A stretch of DNA of 12,080 bases from CAXMST01 sp035267205. GTDB taxonomy: Bacteria; Actinomycetota; Thermoleophilia; Solirubrobacterales; 70-9. Numbering within the stretch: position 1 is the first letter of the stretch; every line of letters starts with the position of its first letter. The position numbers and the translations under genes were made by a program. Shown here one piece after another: positions 5,935-12,080 of this stretch. The notes under the pieces were generated by a model. It had not been told where the DNA came from and did not search any database. It saw only the letters and a program-made list of their open reading frames with translations. The stretch is taken from NCBI GenBank assembly GCA_035267205.1, contig DATFLZ010000020.1, positions 1-12,080 of the forward strand, written 5' to 3'.

Positions 5935-6732
5935 CTATCTGTGGATCTCGACCGGGGCGAGCTCCGGGCGCTTCGGCTCGATTCCGTCCCCCGAGGACGT
6001 TCCCCGCAGGCGCCGGAGGATCCACGGGGTCAAATAGAAGCCCGCCCAGAACACCGTGCCGGCCGCCCGAGCGACGCGCCGCGGCGGCCGGTGCGGCCCG
6101 AGCTTGTGGACCCAGCCGGGGTCGAGCTCCTCGATGCCCAGGGTGGCCGCGGCGAGGTCGGCCATGCGCTCGTGGCCGTGCGGGCTGGCGTGGAGGCGGT
6201 CGCGGGCCCACATCGCCGGGTGGTTGACCTCGTCGGCCTCGAGGTCGACGAGCAGCGCACCGTGACGCTCGGCGATCTCGGCGATCGTGCGGTTGAACGC
6301 CTCGAGCTTCGGGGCGAACCGCGACGTGCCGAGCGAGATCGAGCCGCCGATGTCGGGGTAGTTGACGACGAGGACGGTGGCGCCGGTCTCGCGCAGGCCG
6401 GCGACGATCGCCTCGAGGTCCCGGGCGCGGGCCTCGAGGTCGACGTTTGGGCGGAGGATGTCGTTGACGCCGGCGAGGACGCTGGCCAGATCCGGCTCCA
6501 TGGCGATCGCGGGCCCCAGCTGCTCGGCCGCGATCTGGGGCAGCTTGCGGCCCCGGATCGCGAGGTTGGCGTAGCGCAGGTCGGGGTTGCGGCGGGCGAG
6601 CTTCTCCGCCAGCCGATCGGCCCAGCCGCGGTGGCGCGGGCCGCCCCGGGGATCCGGGTCCATCAGCCCCTCGGTGGTCGAGTCACCGATCGCGACGTAG
6701 CGCTCGAAGCGGGGTGCCGCTGAGTTCTCCAC
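5935..6732 (-). CDS. SGNH/GDSL-family hydrolase
   Basis: This 265-residue protein is probably a cytoplasmic esterase or lipase of unknown substrate. Its catalytic blocks are in order: GDSTTEG with nucleophile S18, block II glycine in AIRGRK (G61), GVND (88-91) and DRLHASPHGH with the D178/H181 pair. There is no signal peptide. Residues 223-240 are hydrophobic and aromatic and could associate with the membrane. An in-frame start further upstream (6897) would overlap the CGNR gene and adds a low-complexity arginine/proline segment, so I prefer GTG 6732. Its ribosome site is weak. It lies 44 nt after the CGNR gene and 16 nt before DUF2254. Confidence 0.85.
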   Translation of the reverse strand: MENSAAPRFERYVAIGDSTTEGLMDPDPRGGPRHRGWADRLAEKLARRNPDLRYANLAIRGRKLPQIAAEQLGPAIAMEPDLASVLAGVNDILRPNVDLEARARDLEAIVAGLRETGATVLVVNYPDIGGSISLGTSRFAPKLEAFNRTIAEIAERHGALLVDLEADEVNHPAMWARDRLHASPHGHERMADLAAATLGIEELDPGWVHKLGPHRPPRRVARAAGTVFWAGFYLTPWILRRLRGTSSGDGIEPKRPELAPVEIHR

Positions 6733-6776
6733 GGGCCTGAAGGGATAGCCGATCCGGCGGCGGCGCGCGGGCTCGC

Positions 6777-7328
6777 CTACTTCTCCTTGCGCCGCCTCGC
6801 CCGGAAGGCGCGGGCCTTGTTGCGGTTCCCGCATTCGCCCATCTGGCACCAGGTCGCCGAGCGGTTGCGGGAGCGGTCGTAGAAGGCCCAGTGGCACTCG
6901 GGCGCAGGGCAGGCCTTGAGCCGCCCCCAGGTGTCGTCGCCCATCGCCTCGTGGACGCGGGCGAGGACCTCGCCGAGGGCGGCATCGATCCCGCCGGAGC
7001 CGCTGACCAGCTCGGTGCCCTGCGGGCGGAAGCGGAGGCCGAGCGCGATGTCGGAGGAGGCTGCGTTGAGCGCCGCGAGCGCGTCCGGGGGAGGGGCGTC
7101 GCCGGCGTTGTTGGCGAGCAGCAGCTCACGGATCGCCTCCCGCACGGCGATCAGCCGGCGGCGCTCCTCGCCGGTGAGGAGCTTGCGCTCGCCGAGGCCG
7201 TGCTGGCGGAGCCAGTCCGCTGCGGAGCTCCCGTCGCCGAGCTCGTCGGTGCTCTCCTCGATGTCGAGGCTGTTGACGAACTCGCGGACCAGCTCGAGCC
7301 GGTCGGGAGCGTGATGGGTCTCACGCAT
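6777..7328 (-). CDS. CGNR zinc-finger / ABATE-domain putative regulator
   Basis: This 183-residue protein has an N-terminal ABATE-like region (LELVREFVNSLD, 11-22) and a C-terminal CGNR zinc finger. Four cysteines (C140, C145, C161, C166) are arranged C-x4-C and C-x4-C, ending in CGNR (166-169). A very basic tail follows (KARAFRARRRKEK). The family is considered to be stress-linked DNA-binding transcription regulators. I chose ATG 7328: TAGATT lies 7 nt upstream, and an alternative TTG start at 7373 would place coding sequence inside the AT-rich control region. It probably controls itself and the divergent small gene at 7412 through the repeats between them, and may control the SGNH gene downstream. 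Confidence 0.88.
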   Translation of the reverse strand: MRETHHAPDRLELVREFVNSLDIEESTDELGDGSSAADWLRQHGLGERKLLTGEERRRLIAVREAIRELLLANNAGDAPPPDALAALNAASSDIALGLRFRPQGTELVSGSGGIDAALGEVLARVHEAMGDDTWGRLKACPAPECHWAFYDRSRNRSATWCQMGECGNRNKARAFRARRRKEK

Positions 7329-7387
7329 AACCGGCAATCTATCAGGGCTGGTTATGCTATAACTGGCTAACAAGTTTTACTGGTTAC
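7327..7387. promoter_or_regulatory. Divergent promoter/operator region with repeated CTGGYTA half-sites
   Basis: Three direct repeats lie at 7348-7355 (CTGGTTAT), 7363-7370 (CTGGCTAA) and 7380-7387 (CTGGTTAC). An inverted copy is at 7334-7327 (CCGGTTAT). The inverted copy and the first direct copy form 9-nt arms (8 of 9 matching) with an 11-nt spacer that holds TAGATT, the likely -10 of the CGNR gene. A perfect dyad GTTATGCTATAAC at 7351-7363 gives TATAAC on the plus strand, a possible -10 for the small ORF. The region is much richer in A/T than its surroundings. The layout suits an autorepressed divergent pair. Confidence 0.55.
7336..7341 (-). promoter_or_regulatory. Leaderless-type -10 box for the CGNR gene
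   Basis: TAGATT on the minus strand is followed by 7 nt (GCCGGTT) and then ATG 7328. It sits in the spacer of an inverted repeat, where a bound dimer would block it. No Shine-Dalgarno precedes the ATG. Confidence 0.45.
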
Positions 7388-7411
7388 GACCCGCGAAAGG
7401 AGGGATCTGCC

Positions 7412-7522
7412 ATGAACGCCATGTTCGGAGTACTGCTCAACGACGCGACCCAGGCCCAGCGCCGCAGTCGCGCCCGGGCGCAGCGCGAGTCTCGCCGCCG
7501 CGGACAGCGCCGCCCGCGCTGA
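7412..7522 (+). CDS. 36-residue arginine-rich small protein
   Basis: This short ORF has an almost ideal ribosome site, AAAGGAGGG (7396-7404), 7 nt before the ATG. It encodes a mildly hydrophobic start (MNAMFGVLLNDATQAQ) followed by a very basic tail with 11 arginines in the last 20 residues, ending in GQRRPR. It ends in TGA. I do not recognise the family. The charge suggests binding to nucleic acid or to acidic membrane lipid; a small regulator or toxin-like peptide is also possible. It is divergent from the CGNR regulator gene, shares its control region, and is followed after 20 nt by a long hairpin, giving a compact single-gene unit. A second in-frame ATG 9 nt inside is less well spaced from the ribosome site. 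Confidence 0.7.
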   Translation: MNAMFGVLLNDATQAQRRSRARAQRESRRRGQRRPR

Positions 7523-7542
7523 CGCGCAAGCCTCCAGCTCGT

Positions 7543-7573
7543 GCGCCGGCGGCGGTTAGACCGTCGTCGGCGC
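7543..7573 (+). terminator. 14-bp terminator-like hairpin after the small ORF
   Basis: Bases 7543-7556 pair with 7573-7560 around the 3-nt loop TAG. All 14 pairs form in plus-strand RNA, two of them G-U. In minus-strand RNA those two become A-C mismatches, so the structure favours the plus transcript. It lies 20 nt beyond the small ORF's stop and overlaps the last codons of the convergent DUF6159 gene. There is no T-run. Confidence 0.5.
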
Positions 7574-8413
7574 CGGGCTGGGCCCGCCGCCGCGCTTCTT
7601 CGGCTTGACCGCCGACTCCAGCTCCTCCTGGGTGAAGCCGCCGAGCGCGGCCCCCTCGGCCGCGTAGTGGTAGAGCGCGACGCCAAAGATCCCGCTCAGG
7701 GCCTTCTGGATCAGCATCGCGATCATGATCACGATCGCGCCCACGACGACCAGCAGCGCGCCGCCGAAGCCGCTCGTGCTCCAGAGCAGGATGCCGAGGC
7801 CGACCAGCGCGGCGCCGGGGAGGAAGCCGAGCAGGAAGGTGACCCCGCCGATCGCGATGTTGCCGGTCACCTGCTGGCCCCAGCGCGACTTGAAGAGCGA
7901 GCCGGCGCGCTTGATCGTCGTGATCGGGCCGGTGCCCTCGATCGCGATCACCGGCACCGCGAGGAAGGTCACGAGCGCCCAGCCGATGTCGAGCAGGCGG
8001 CCGATGATCGCCCCGGCCCACCCCTGCTCCTCGATCGCGCTGATGATCAGCCCGACCACGGTGGAGAAGAAGGCCCAGCCGGCGATCTGGGGAAACAGCC
8101 CGCGAGCGTCGGCGAGGCCGTGGCCCACGGTCGCCTCCGGCTCGTTCTGGAAGATCCGGTTTGCGGTCGCCGCGAGCCCGACGCTGAAGAAGATCGTCAC
8201 CACCGCGAGGATGTACACGCCGATCACCATCAGCGGGATGCCGACGAGCTCGCCGCCCTCCTCGATCAGGTAGAGGCCGGGCCCGAGCGTGATGATCGCG
8301 AGCGGGATCGAGGCGATCGCGCCGTAGATCGGAAAGCGGATCAGCTGGCGGTTGTCCCGCAGCACGCCCCAGCTCTTCTTCGTCAGCGCCCAGCCTGCGC
8401 GGATCCGCCTCAT
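7556..8413 (-). CDS. DUF6159 family membrane protein
   Basis: This 285-residue integral membrane protein has about six hydrophobic segments, near 28-50, 56-84, 110-127, 140-158, 184-208 and 217-237. The N-terminus is basic with RAGWALTKKSWGVLRDNRQL, typical of DUF6159 proteins. A conserved-looking amphipathic stretch ALYHYAAEG (246-254) precedes a lysine/proline-rich C-terminal tail. The function is unknown. The start ATG 8413 has GAGGTGG just upstream, and GATACT (8448-8443) could be its -10. It follows recD2 by 66 nt on the same strand, so read-through is possible. Its end converges on the small ORF, with 33 nt between the stop codons. Confidence 0.85.
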   Translation of the reverse strand: MRRIRAGWALTKKSWGVLRDNRQLIRFPIYGAIASIPLAIITLGPGLYLIEEGGELVGIPLMVIGVYILAVVTIFFSVGLAATANRIFQNEPEATVGHGLADARGLFPQIAGWAFFSTVVGLIISAIEEQGWAGAIIGRLLDIGWALVTFLAVPVIAIEGTGPITTIKRAGSLFKSRWGQQVTGNIAIGGVTFLLGFLPGAALVGLGILLWSTSGFGGALLVVVGAIVIMIAMLIQKALSGIFGVALYHYAAEGAALGGFTQEELESAVKPKKRGGGPSPAPTTV

Positions 8414-8479
8414 GCTCCACCTCTCAATCGAGTTCGCTCCGCAGTATCCCCGAGTCGGCCGTGCCGGGGGAGGGCGCCC

Positions 8480-10630
8480 TCAGCCGCGCAGCAGCTCGCC
8501 CATCCGCGAGTGGCGGGTCGTGGCGTCGGTGTTGGCGAGCGCCCGCTGGACGGCGCGCGGGTCGCAGGCGAGCAGGCACAGCTTCTGAGCCCGGGTGACC
8601 GCTGTGTAGAGCAGGTTGCGGGAGAGCAGCTGGGGCGCGTGCGAGGAGTGGAGGCAGACCACAACCGCGGGGATCTCGAAGCCCTGGGCCTTGTGGACGG
8701 AGGCGCAGAAGCCGCCGCGGAGCGCGCGGGCCTCCGCGTAGGGGAGGGTGAGCAGCTCGCCGAGCTCGGTCTCGAGATACAGCTCCGAGCTTTCCTCGTC
8801 GGCCGAGTCGATCACGAACATCGTCCCGTTCGAGATCTCGAGCTCGGGGATCGAGCGCGTGATCAGCACGCGCTCACCGACCCGGAAGCGCCCATCCAGG
8901 ACGCGCTGCGCGGAGCCGCAGAGGATGTCGCGGATCCGCTCGTGCAGGGAGTCGATCCCCAGCGGCCCCCGGTACTGAGGCGCCAGCACCTGGACCTGGC
9001 GGAGCGGGTCGAGCCCGTACTCGGCCGGGATCCGCTCGGTCGCGATCCTGACCACGTCGTCGGCCAGGGCCTGGGCGGTGGAGCGGCGGTGCACGAAGAA
9101 GTCCTGCACCTCGTCGGCGTGGGGGACGGAGCGCGGCTGCTCACCGGCGCGGATCGAGTGTGCGGCGCCGACGATCATCGAGGTCTGCGCCTGGCGGAAG
9201 ACGAACTCGAGCCGCACGGTGGGCGTGATCCCGGACTCGATCAGCTCGAGGAACGGCTTGCCGGGGCCGACCGGCGGGAGCTGATCGGCGTCTCCGATCA
9301 GGACCAGGTGGGTCTCTGGCCCGATCGCGGCGATCAGGTACCGGCAGATCTCCAGCGACAGCATCGAGGCCTCGTCGACGATCACGAGATCCGCCTCGAT
9401 CGGCTCGGACTCGTCCCGGCCGGGGAAGTCTCCGGGGATCCAGGCCAGCGCCTTGTGGATGGTCTCGGCCGGCGCGCCCTCGGTGGCCTGCGTGAGCCGC
9501 CGCGCCGCGCGCCCGGTGGGGGCGAGCAGGCGGAGCTTGATCTCGTGCGCGTCCGCGAGCAGCGCGAGCTGGTGAGTGAGGTGGGTCTTGCCGGTCCCCG
9601 GCCCGCCGGTGATCACCGAGACCCGCTCGGTCAGCGCGTTGATCACGGCGTCGCGCTGGTGGTCGTTCAGGTCGCCGAGCTCGGACCGCGGGACGTCGCG
9701 GCTCCAGGCGGGCTTGGAGCGGGCCATGCCGCCGAGCGCGGCGGCGAGCCAGCGCTCGGCCTCGTGCGTCCAGGCCCGGTAGACGAGCGTCCCCTCCACC
9801 GTGAGCTCCGGATGGGCGCTGATCTGCCCGATCGACGGCTCGGCCTCGGATCCGAGCAGCTCGCGCATCGCGTTGAGCAGCTCGGGGAGCGGGAGGTGCG
9901 TGTGTCCCCGGTTCTCCGCCTCGCTCAGCGCGTGCACCGCCGCCGCCTGGATCCGCTCGGGGGAGGAGGGATCGACCTCGAGCGCCAGCGCGAGCCGGTC
10001 GGCGCTGTGGAATCCGACCCCGTGCAGCGAGGTGAGCGAGTAGGGGTCGGAGCGGACCGCCTCGCTGGCCTCGGTCCCGTGGACCGCGACCAGCTCCGGC
10101 ACGTGCCGCGCCAGGCCGTGCGGGGCGAGCAGGGTGTACAGGCGGCGCTGGTCGCGACGCTCGAGCCAGCCCTCGGCCGCCTCCCTGGCCTTGACCGGGC
10201 CCACTCCCTTGAGCGAGCCGAAGGCGGCCTCGGGGTCGCGGTCGATCACGTCGAAGACGTCCTCGCCGTGGGCCTCGATCAGGGTGGCGGCCCGGGAGGC
10301 GCCGATCGCCGGGATCGTCTTCAGGTACTGGCGCGCGCCCTCGATCCCGGCCGGGTCGAGCGGCTCGGCCTCGAACGCGCGGAGCTGGAGGCCGTGCTGC
10401 GCGTGCTCCTCCCAACGCCCGCTGACCCGGGCCCGCGCGCCCTCGTCGAGGTGGGCCAGCGGCCCGACGATGCTGGTCGGTGAGCCGTCTCCCAGCGATG
10501 CCTCCGCGACCACGAAGGCGCCGTCCTCGGAGGCGAAGCGGACGTGCTCGATCCGCACCTCCCCGTCGAAGGGATCGCCGGGCACCGGGTGGGGCCCGCC
10601 GAGCCGTTCCTGGGTTCCGCGCTCTTCCAC
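8480..10630 (-). CDS. recD2: RecD2-type DNA helicase (RecD/TraA family)
   Basis: This 716-residue protein is an SF1B 5'-3' DNA helicase acting in DNA repair. It has an N-terminal OB-like region (about 20-90) and helix-hairpin-helix repeats (about 98-215, including IPAIGASRA, LKGVGPVKA, LHGVGFHSA). The helicase motifs are Walker A GGPGTGKT (342-349), motif Ia APTGRAARRL, Walker B VIVDEAS (416-422), motif III GDADQLPPV (446-454), motif IV VFRQ (477-480), motif V SVHKAQG (644-650) and motif VI LLYTAVTRA (673-681). The long N-terminal extension marks RecD2, which works without RecBC; no recB or recC is in the window. The frame stays open far upstream through the S53 gene, so I set the start at GTG 10630, with GGGAG 9 nt upstream, just before homology begins. 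The precise start is uncertain. Confidence 0.93.
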   Translation of the reverse strand: MEERGTQERLGGPHPVPGDPFDGEVRIEHVRFASEDGAFVVAEASLGDGSPTSIVGPLAHLDEGARARVSGRWEEHAQHGLQLRAFEAEPLDPAGIEGARQYLKTIPAIGASRAATLIEAHGEDVFDVIDRDPEAAFGSLKGVGPVKAREAAEGWLERRDQRRLYTLLAPHGLARHVPELVAVHGTEASEAVRSDPYSLTSLHGVGFHSADRLALALEVDPSSPERIQAAAVHALSEAENRGHTHLPLPELLNAMRELLGSEAEPSIGQISAHPELTVEGTLVYRAWTHEAERWLAAALGGMARSKPAWSRDVPRSELGDLNDHQRDAVINALTERVSVITGGPGTGKTHLTHQLALLADAHEIKLRLLAPTGRAARRLTQATEGAPAETIHKALAWIPGDFPGRDESEPIEADLVIVDEASMLSLEICRYLIAAIGPETHLVLIGDADQLPPVGPGKPFLELIESGITPTVRLEFVFRQAQTSMIVGAAHSIRAGEQPRSVPHADEVQDFFVHRRSTAQALADDVVRIATERIPAEYGLDPLRQVQVLAPQYRGPLGIDSLHERIRDILCGSAQRVLDGRFRVGERVLITRSIPELEISNGTMFVIDSADEESSELYLETELGELLTLPYAEARALRGGFCASVHKAQGFEIPAVVVCLHSSHAPQLLSRNLLYTAVTRAQKLCLLACDPRAVQRALANTDATTRHSRMGELLRG

Positions 10631-10696
10631 GTGCTCAGTCTCCCACCCCGGAGACCTCGTCCTCGCCCCCGCCGGTCGCTCGACGCTCGGCCCATC

Positions 10697-10735
10697 TTCC
10701 GGCCTGACCCCCACCACAGGGGGGCAGGGCCGGAA
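10697..10735 (-). terminator. Terminator-like hairpin after the S53 peptidase gene
   Basis: TTCCGGCC (10697-10704) pairs with GGCCGGAA (10728-10735). A 3x3 internal loop is followed by an inner CCCCC/GGGGG stem (10708-10712 with 10720-10724) and a 7-nt loop. It begins 18 nt past the peptidase stop codon and separates that gene from recD2. There is no T-run. The remaining bases of this 122-nt gap show nothing clear. Confidence 0.65.
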
Positions 10736-10752
10736 TGCGGACCGTGTCGGCC

Positions 10753-12080
10753 TCAGCCGCCGGGTGGGGTGGACGCCACCGCGTCGGCGAAGCCCTTGGC
10801 GCGCAGCGTCCCGAGGCCGGTCGCCAGGTCGTAGCCGGGCTGCGCGGCTCCGCCCGCGGGTGATTGCCCGAGCGGGGTGTTCGGCTTCGGCGAGCTCGTG
10901 CCCTCCGTGACGTCGAAGAAGACGGAGGCGTAGTCGTCCCCGCGGCCGATCGCGTACAGCAGCGGCGGCAGCGAGCCGAGCTGCGGCCGGCCGGCCGCGC
11001 GCTCCTGCTCGAGCGTGAGCGCGACGATCGCGGCGGCGAGCGGCGTCGCGGCGCTCGTGCCGCCGTCGGCTCCCCAGCCCTGCATGGTCGCGTCGAAGAT
11101 GGCGAGGCCCGGGGCGAAGGCCGCGTTCGCCGCGAGGTCCGGCGTCAGCCGCGTCGGCTGTCCGGACTGGAGGTCCGGCCCGACACCGGGCGCCCGCTGA
11201 AACCCCGGCCGCGCCCAGACGCCGCTCGGGCCGCCCCCGGAGCCGACGCCGTCCTCGCCGGGATCGCCGAAGGTCGACCACACGACCTCGTCGGCGATCT
11301 CGTTGTCCGCCGTCACGCTCAGCGCCGTCCCGCCGACCCCGGCGACGAACCGCGAGCTGTCGGGATAGCCCGCGATCTCCTTCGGGACCTGGCAGCCGAG
11401 GAACCCGAGATCGCCGGAAGCGGCCAGTGCGGTGATCCCGAGCACGGACGCCTCGCGCAGCAGTCGCTGGCTCAGCGTCAGCTGGTCGTCGGTGAACCGG
11501 GACTCGCAGACGCCGTCGCTGATCGAGAGCACGTGGGGGAGCTTTCCGTTCTGCCGGGAGCGGTCCAGGACGCCGAACATGAAGAGGGGGAACGAGTGGG
11601 AGAAGTTGGTGTCGAGCGGAACCGAGATCGGCGTGATCCTCTGCAGCCGCGGGGCGAGGGTCGCGAGCGCCTCGACGTCCAGGTACTCCTCGTCGGAGGT
11701 GTTCTGCGTGGACGGCACCGAGCTCGGCATGCGAATCAGCTCGAGGCTGGGCTCGGGCATCCCGAAGCACTGCGCCCAGGTGCGGATGCTCGACTTCTGC
11801 AGGCGCTGGCCGGCGAGGGTCGCGACCCGGATCCCGCGGCCCTCGAGGCCGCTCGCATGGAGCGGGTCGACCTCGTAGGCGGTCGCGAGCTGGTTCGGGG
11901 TGTAGGCGCCGGTGGCGACCGCCTTGCTACAGCCCTCCGGGGTGCCGTCGTTGGTGATCTTGGCCCGCCGCGCCGCCGGGTCGGGAACGCTCGCGGTCGA
12001 GCCGAGCTGATACCGCTCGCCGGCCGAGATCTGGCGCACCGGGCGCCGCAGCTTCCCCGGCAGGCAGAGCCCACGGCTCG
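10753..12080 (-). CDS. Sedolisin (peptidase family S53), N-terminus beyond the window
   Basis: The frame is open to the right edge, so the true start, any signal peptide and any propeptide are outside. Numbered from the in-frame GTG at 12039, the S53 features are: AYTPNQLATAYEV (46-57, usual start of the mature domain), catalytic E117 and D121 in EEYLDVEAL, oxyanion aspartate D210 in ASGDLGF, GSGGGPS (266-272), PDLAANA (300-306), the nucleophile S329 in GGTSAATP, and calcium-site residues D376 (FFDVTEG) and D404 (GYDLATGLG). All catalytic residues are present, so it is probably active. Family members are typically secreted serine-carboxyl endopeptidases with acidic pH optima. It ends 122 nt before recD2 and has its own hairpin. 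Confidence 0.93.
   Translation of the reverse strand, partial: SRGLCLPGKLRRPVRQISAGERYQLGSTASVPDPAARRAKITNDGTPEGCSKAVATGAYTPNQLATAYEVDPLHASGLEGRGIRVATLAGQRLQKSSIRTWAQCFGMPEPSLELIRMPSSVPSTQNTSDEEYLDVEALATLAPRLQRITPISVPLDTNFSHSFPLFMFGVLDRSRQNGKLPHVLSISDGVCESRFTDDQLTLSQRLLREASVLGITALAASGDLGFLGCQVPKEIAGYPDSSRFVAGVGGTALSVTADNEIADEVVWSTFGDPGEDGVGSGGGPSGVWARPGFQRAPGVGPDLQSGQPTRLTPDLAANAAFAPGLAIFDATMQGWGADGGTSAATPLAAAIVALTLEQERAAGRPQLGSLPPLLYAIGRGDDYASVFFDVTEGTSSPKPNTPLGQSPAGGAAQPGYDLATGLGTLRAKGFADAVASTPPGG

Noticed and set aside
6733..6897. Longer SGNH hydrolase starting at 6897
   Set aside because: The extra 55 residues are arginine/proline-rich, overlap the CGNR coding region and carry no signal peptide. 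The GDS block normally lies close to the N-terminus, as it does with GTG 6732.
7329..7373. Earlier TTG start for the CGNR gene at 7373
   Set aside because: It would encode 15 residues inside the AT-rich repeat and promoter region. ATG 7328 has a proper -10 box at leaderless distance, and the family-like sequence starts there.
7541..10483. Very long plus-strand open frame (about 980 codons) opposite recD2 and DUF6159
   Set aside because: It is a shadow of GC-rich codon use: its translation is low-complexity Arg/Asp/Glu/Ala, matches no domain, and lies exactly antisense to two well-supported genes.
10631..11770. Upstream in-frame extension of the recD2 frame
   Set aside because: It would overlap the S53 peptidase catalytic domain. 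The translated extension is Arg/Ala-rich with no motifs, and the helicase homology begins after 10630.

Overview
The window reads as chromosomal DNA of a GC-rich actinobacterium. Coding is dense, third codon positions are almost always G or C, and GTG starts are used. Several families present (DUF6325, DUF7144, DUF6159, SHOCT, CGNR, DUF2254) are typical of Actinomycetota. The mix would suit Thermoleophilia/Solirubrobacterales, but that placement is inference. I see no rRNA, tRNA, CRISPR array, insertion sequence, integrase or phage gene, and no gene-free stretch over 300 bases. The longest gaps are about 146 nt (358-503), 122 nt (10631-10752) and 111 nt (1917-2027).

Left part (1-3753): a glutamate decarboxylase gene (minus) and a two-gene plus-strand unit (YrhK-like six-helix membrane protein and GAP/SfLAP-like membrane protein, overlapping by 8 nt) lie between two copies of a small DUF7144-type membrane protein gene. 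Both copies are on the minus strand. The first is cut by the left edge. They are about 71% identical in protein and share a 55-nt block with one mismatch. A perfect 10-bp hairpin (3321-3343) separates the plus-strand unit from the second copy.

Middle part (3367-7328): a co-directional minus-strand series reading CGNR/ABATE zinc-finger regulator, SGNH hydrolase, DUF2254 membrane protein, DUF6325 protein, SHOCT protein, DUF7144 protein. Gaps are short, but at least three members appear to have their own leaderless promoter (TANNNT 6-7 nt before the ATG, no Shine-Dalgarno).

A divergent control region at 7329-7411 separates the CGNR gene from a tiny plus-strand ORF (7412-7522, 36 aa, very arginine-rich). 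That ORF has a near-ideal ribosome binding site and is followed by a strong hairpin. The control region is unusually AT-rich for this sequence and carries repeated CTGGYTA-like half-sites.

Right part (7556-12080, minus): a DUF6159 membrane protein, a complete RecD2-type helicase, a terminator-like hairpin, and the catalytic domain of a sedolisin (S53) peptidase whose N-terminus lies beyond the right edge.

Taken together the region looks like a cell-envelope and stress neighbourhood. Glutamate decarboxylase consumes protons and S53 peptidases typically work at acid pH, which hints at acid exposure. Most membrane proteins here have no known function. The best candidates for something undescribed are the CGNR/arginine-rich small-protein pair with its operator-like repeats, and the DUF2254-DUF6325-SHOCT-DUF7144 series.
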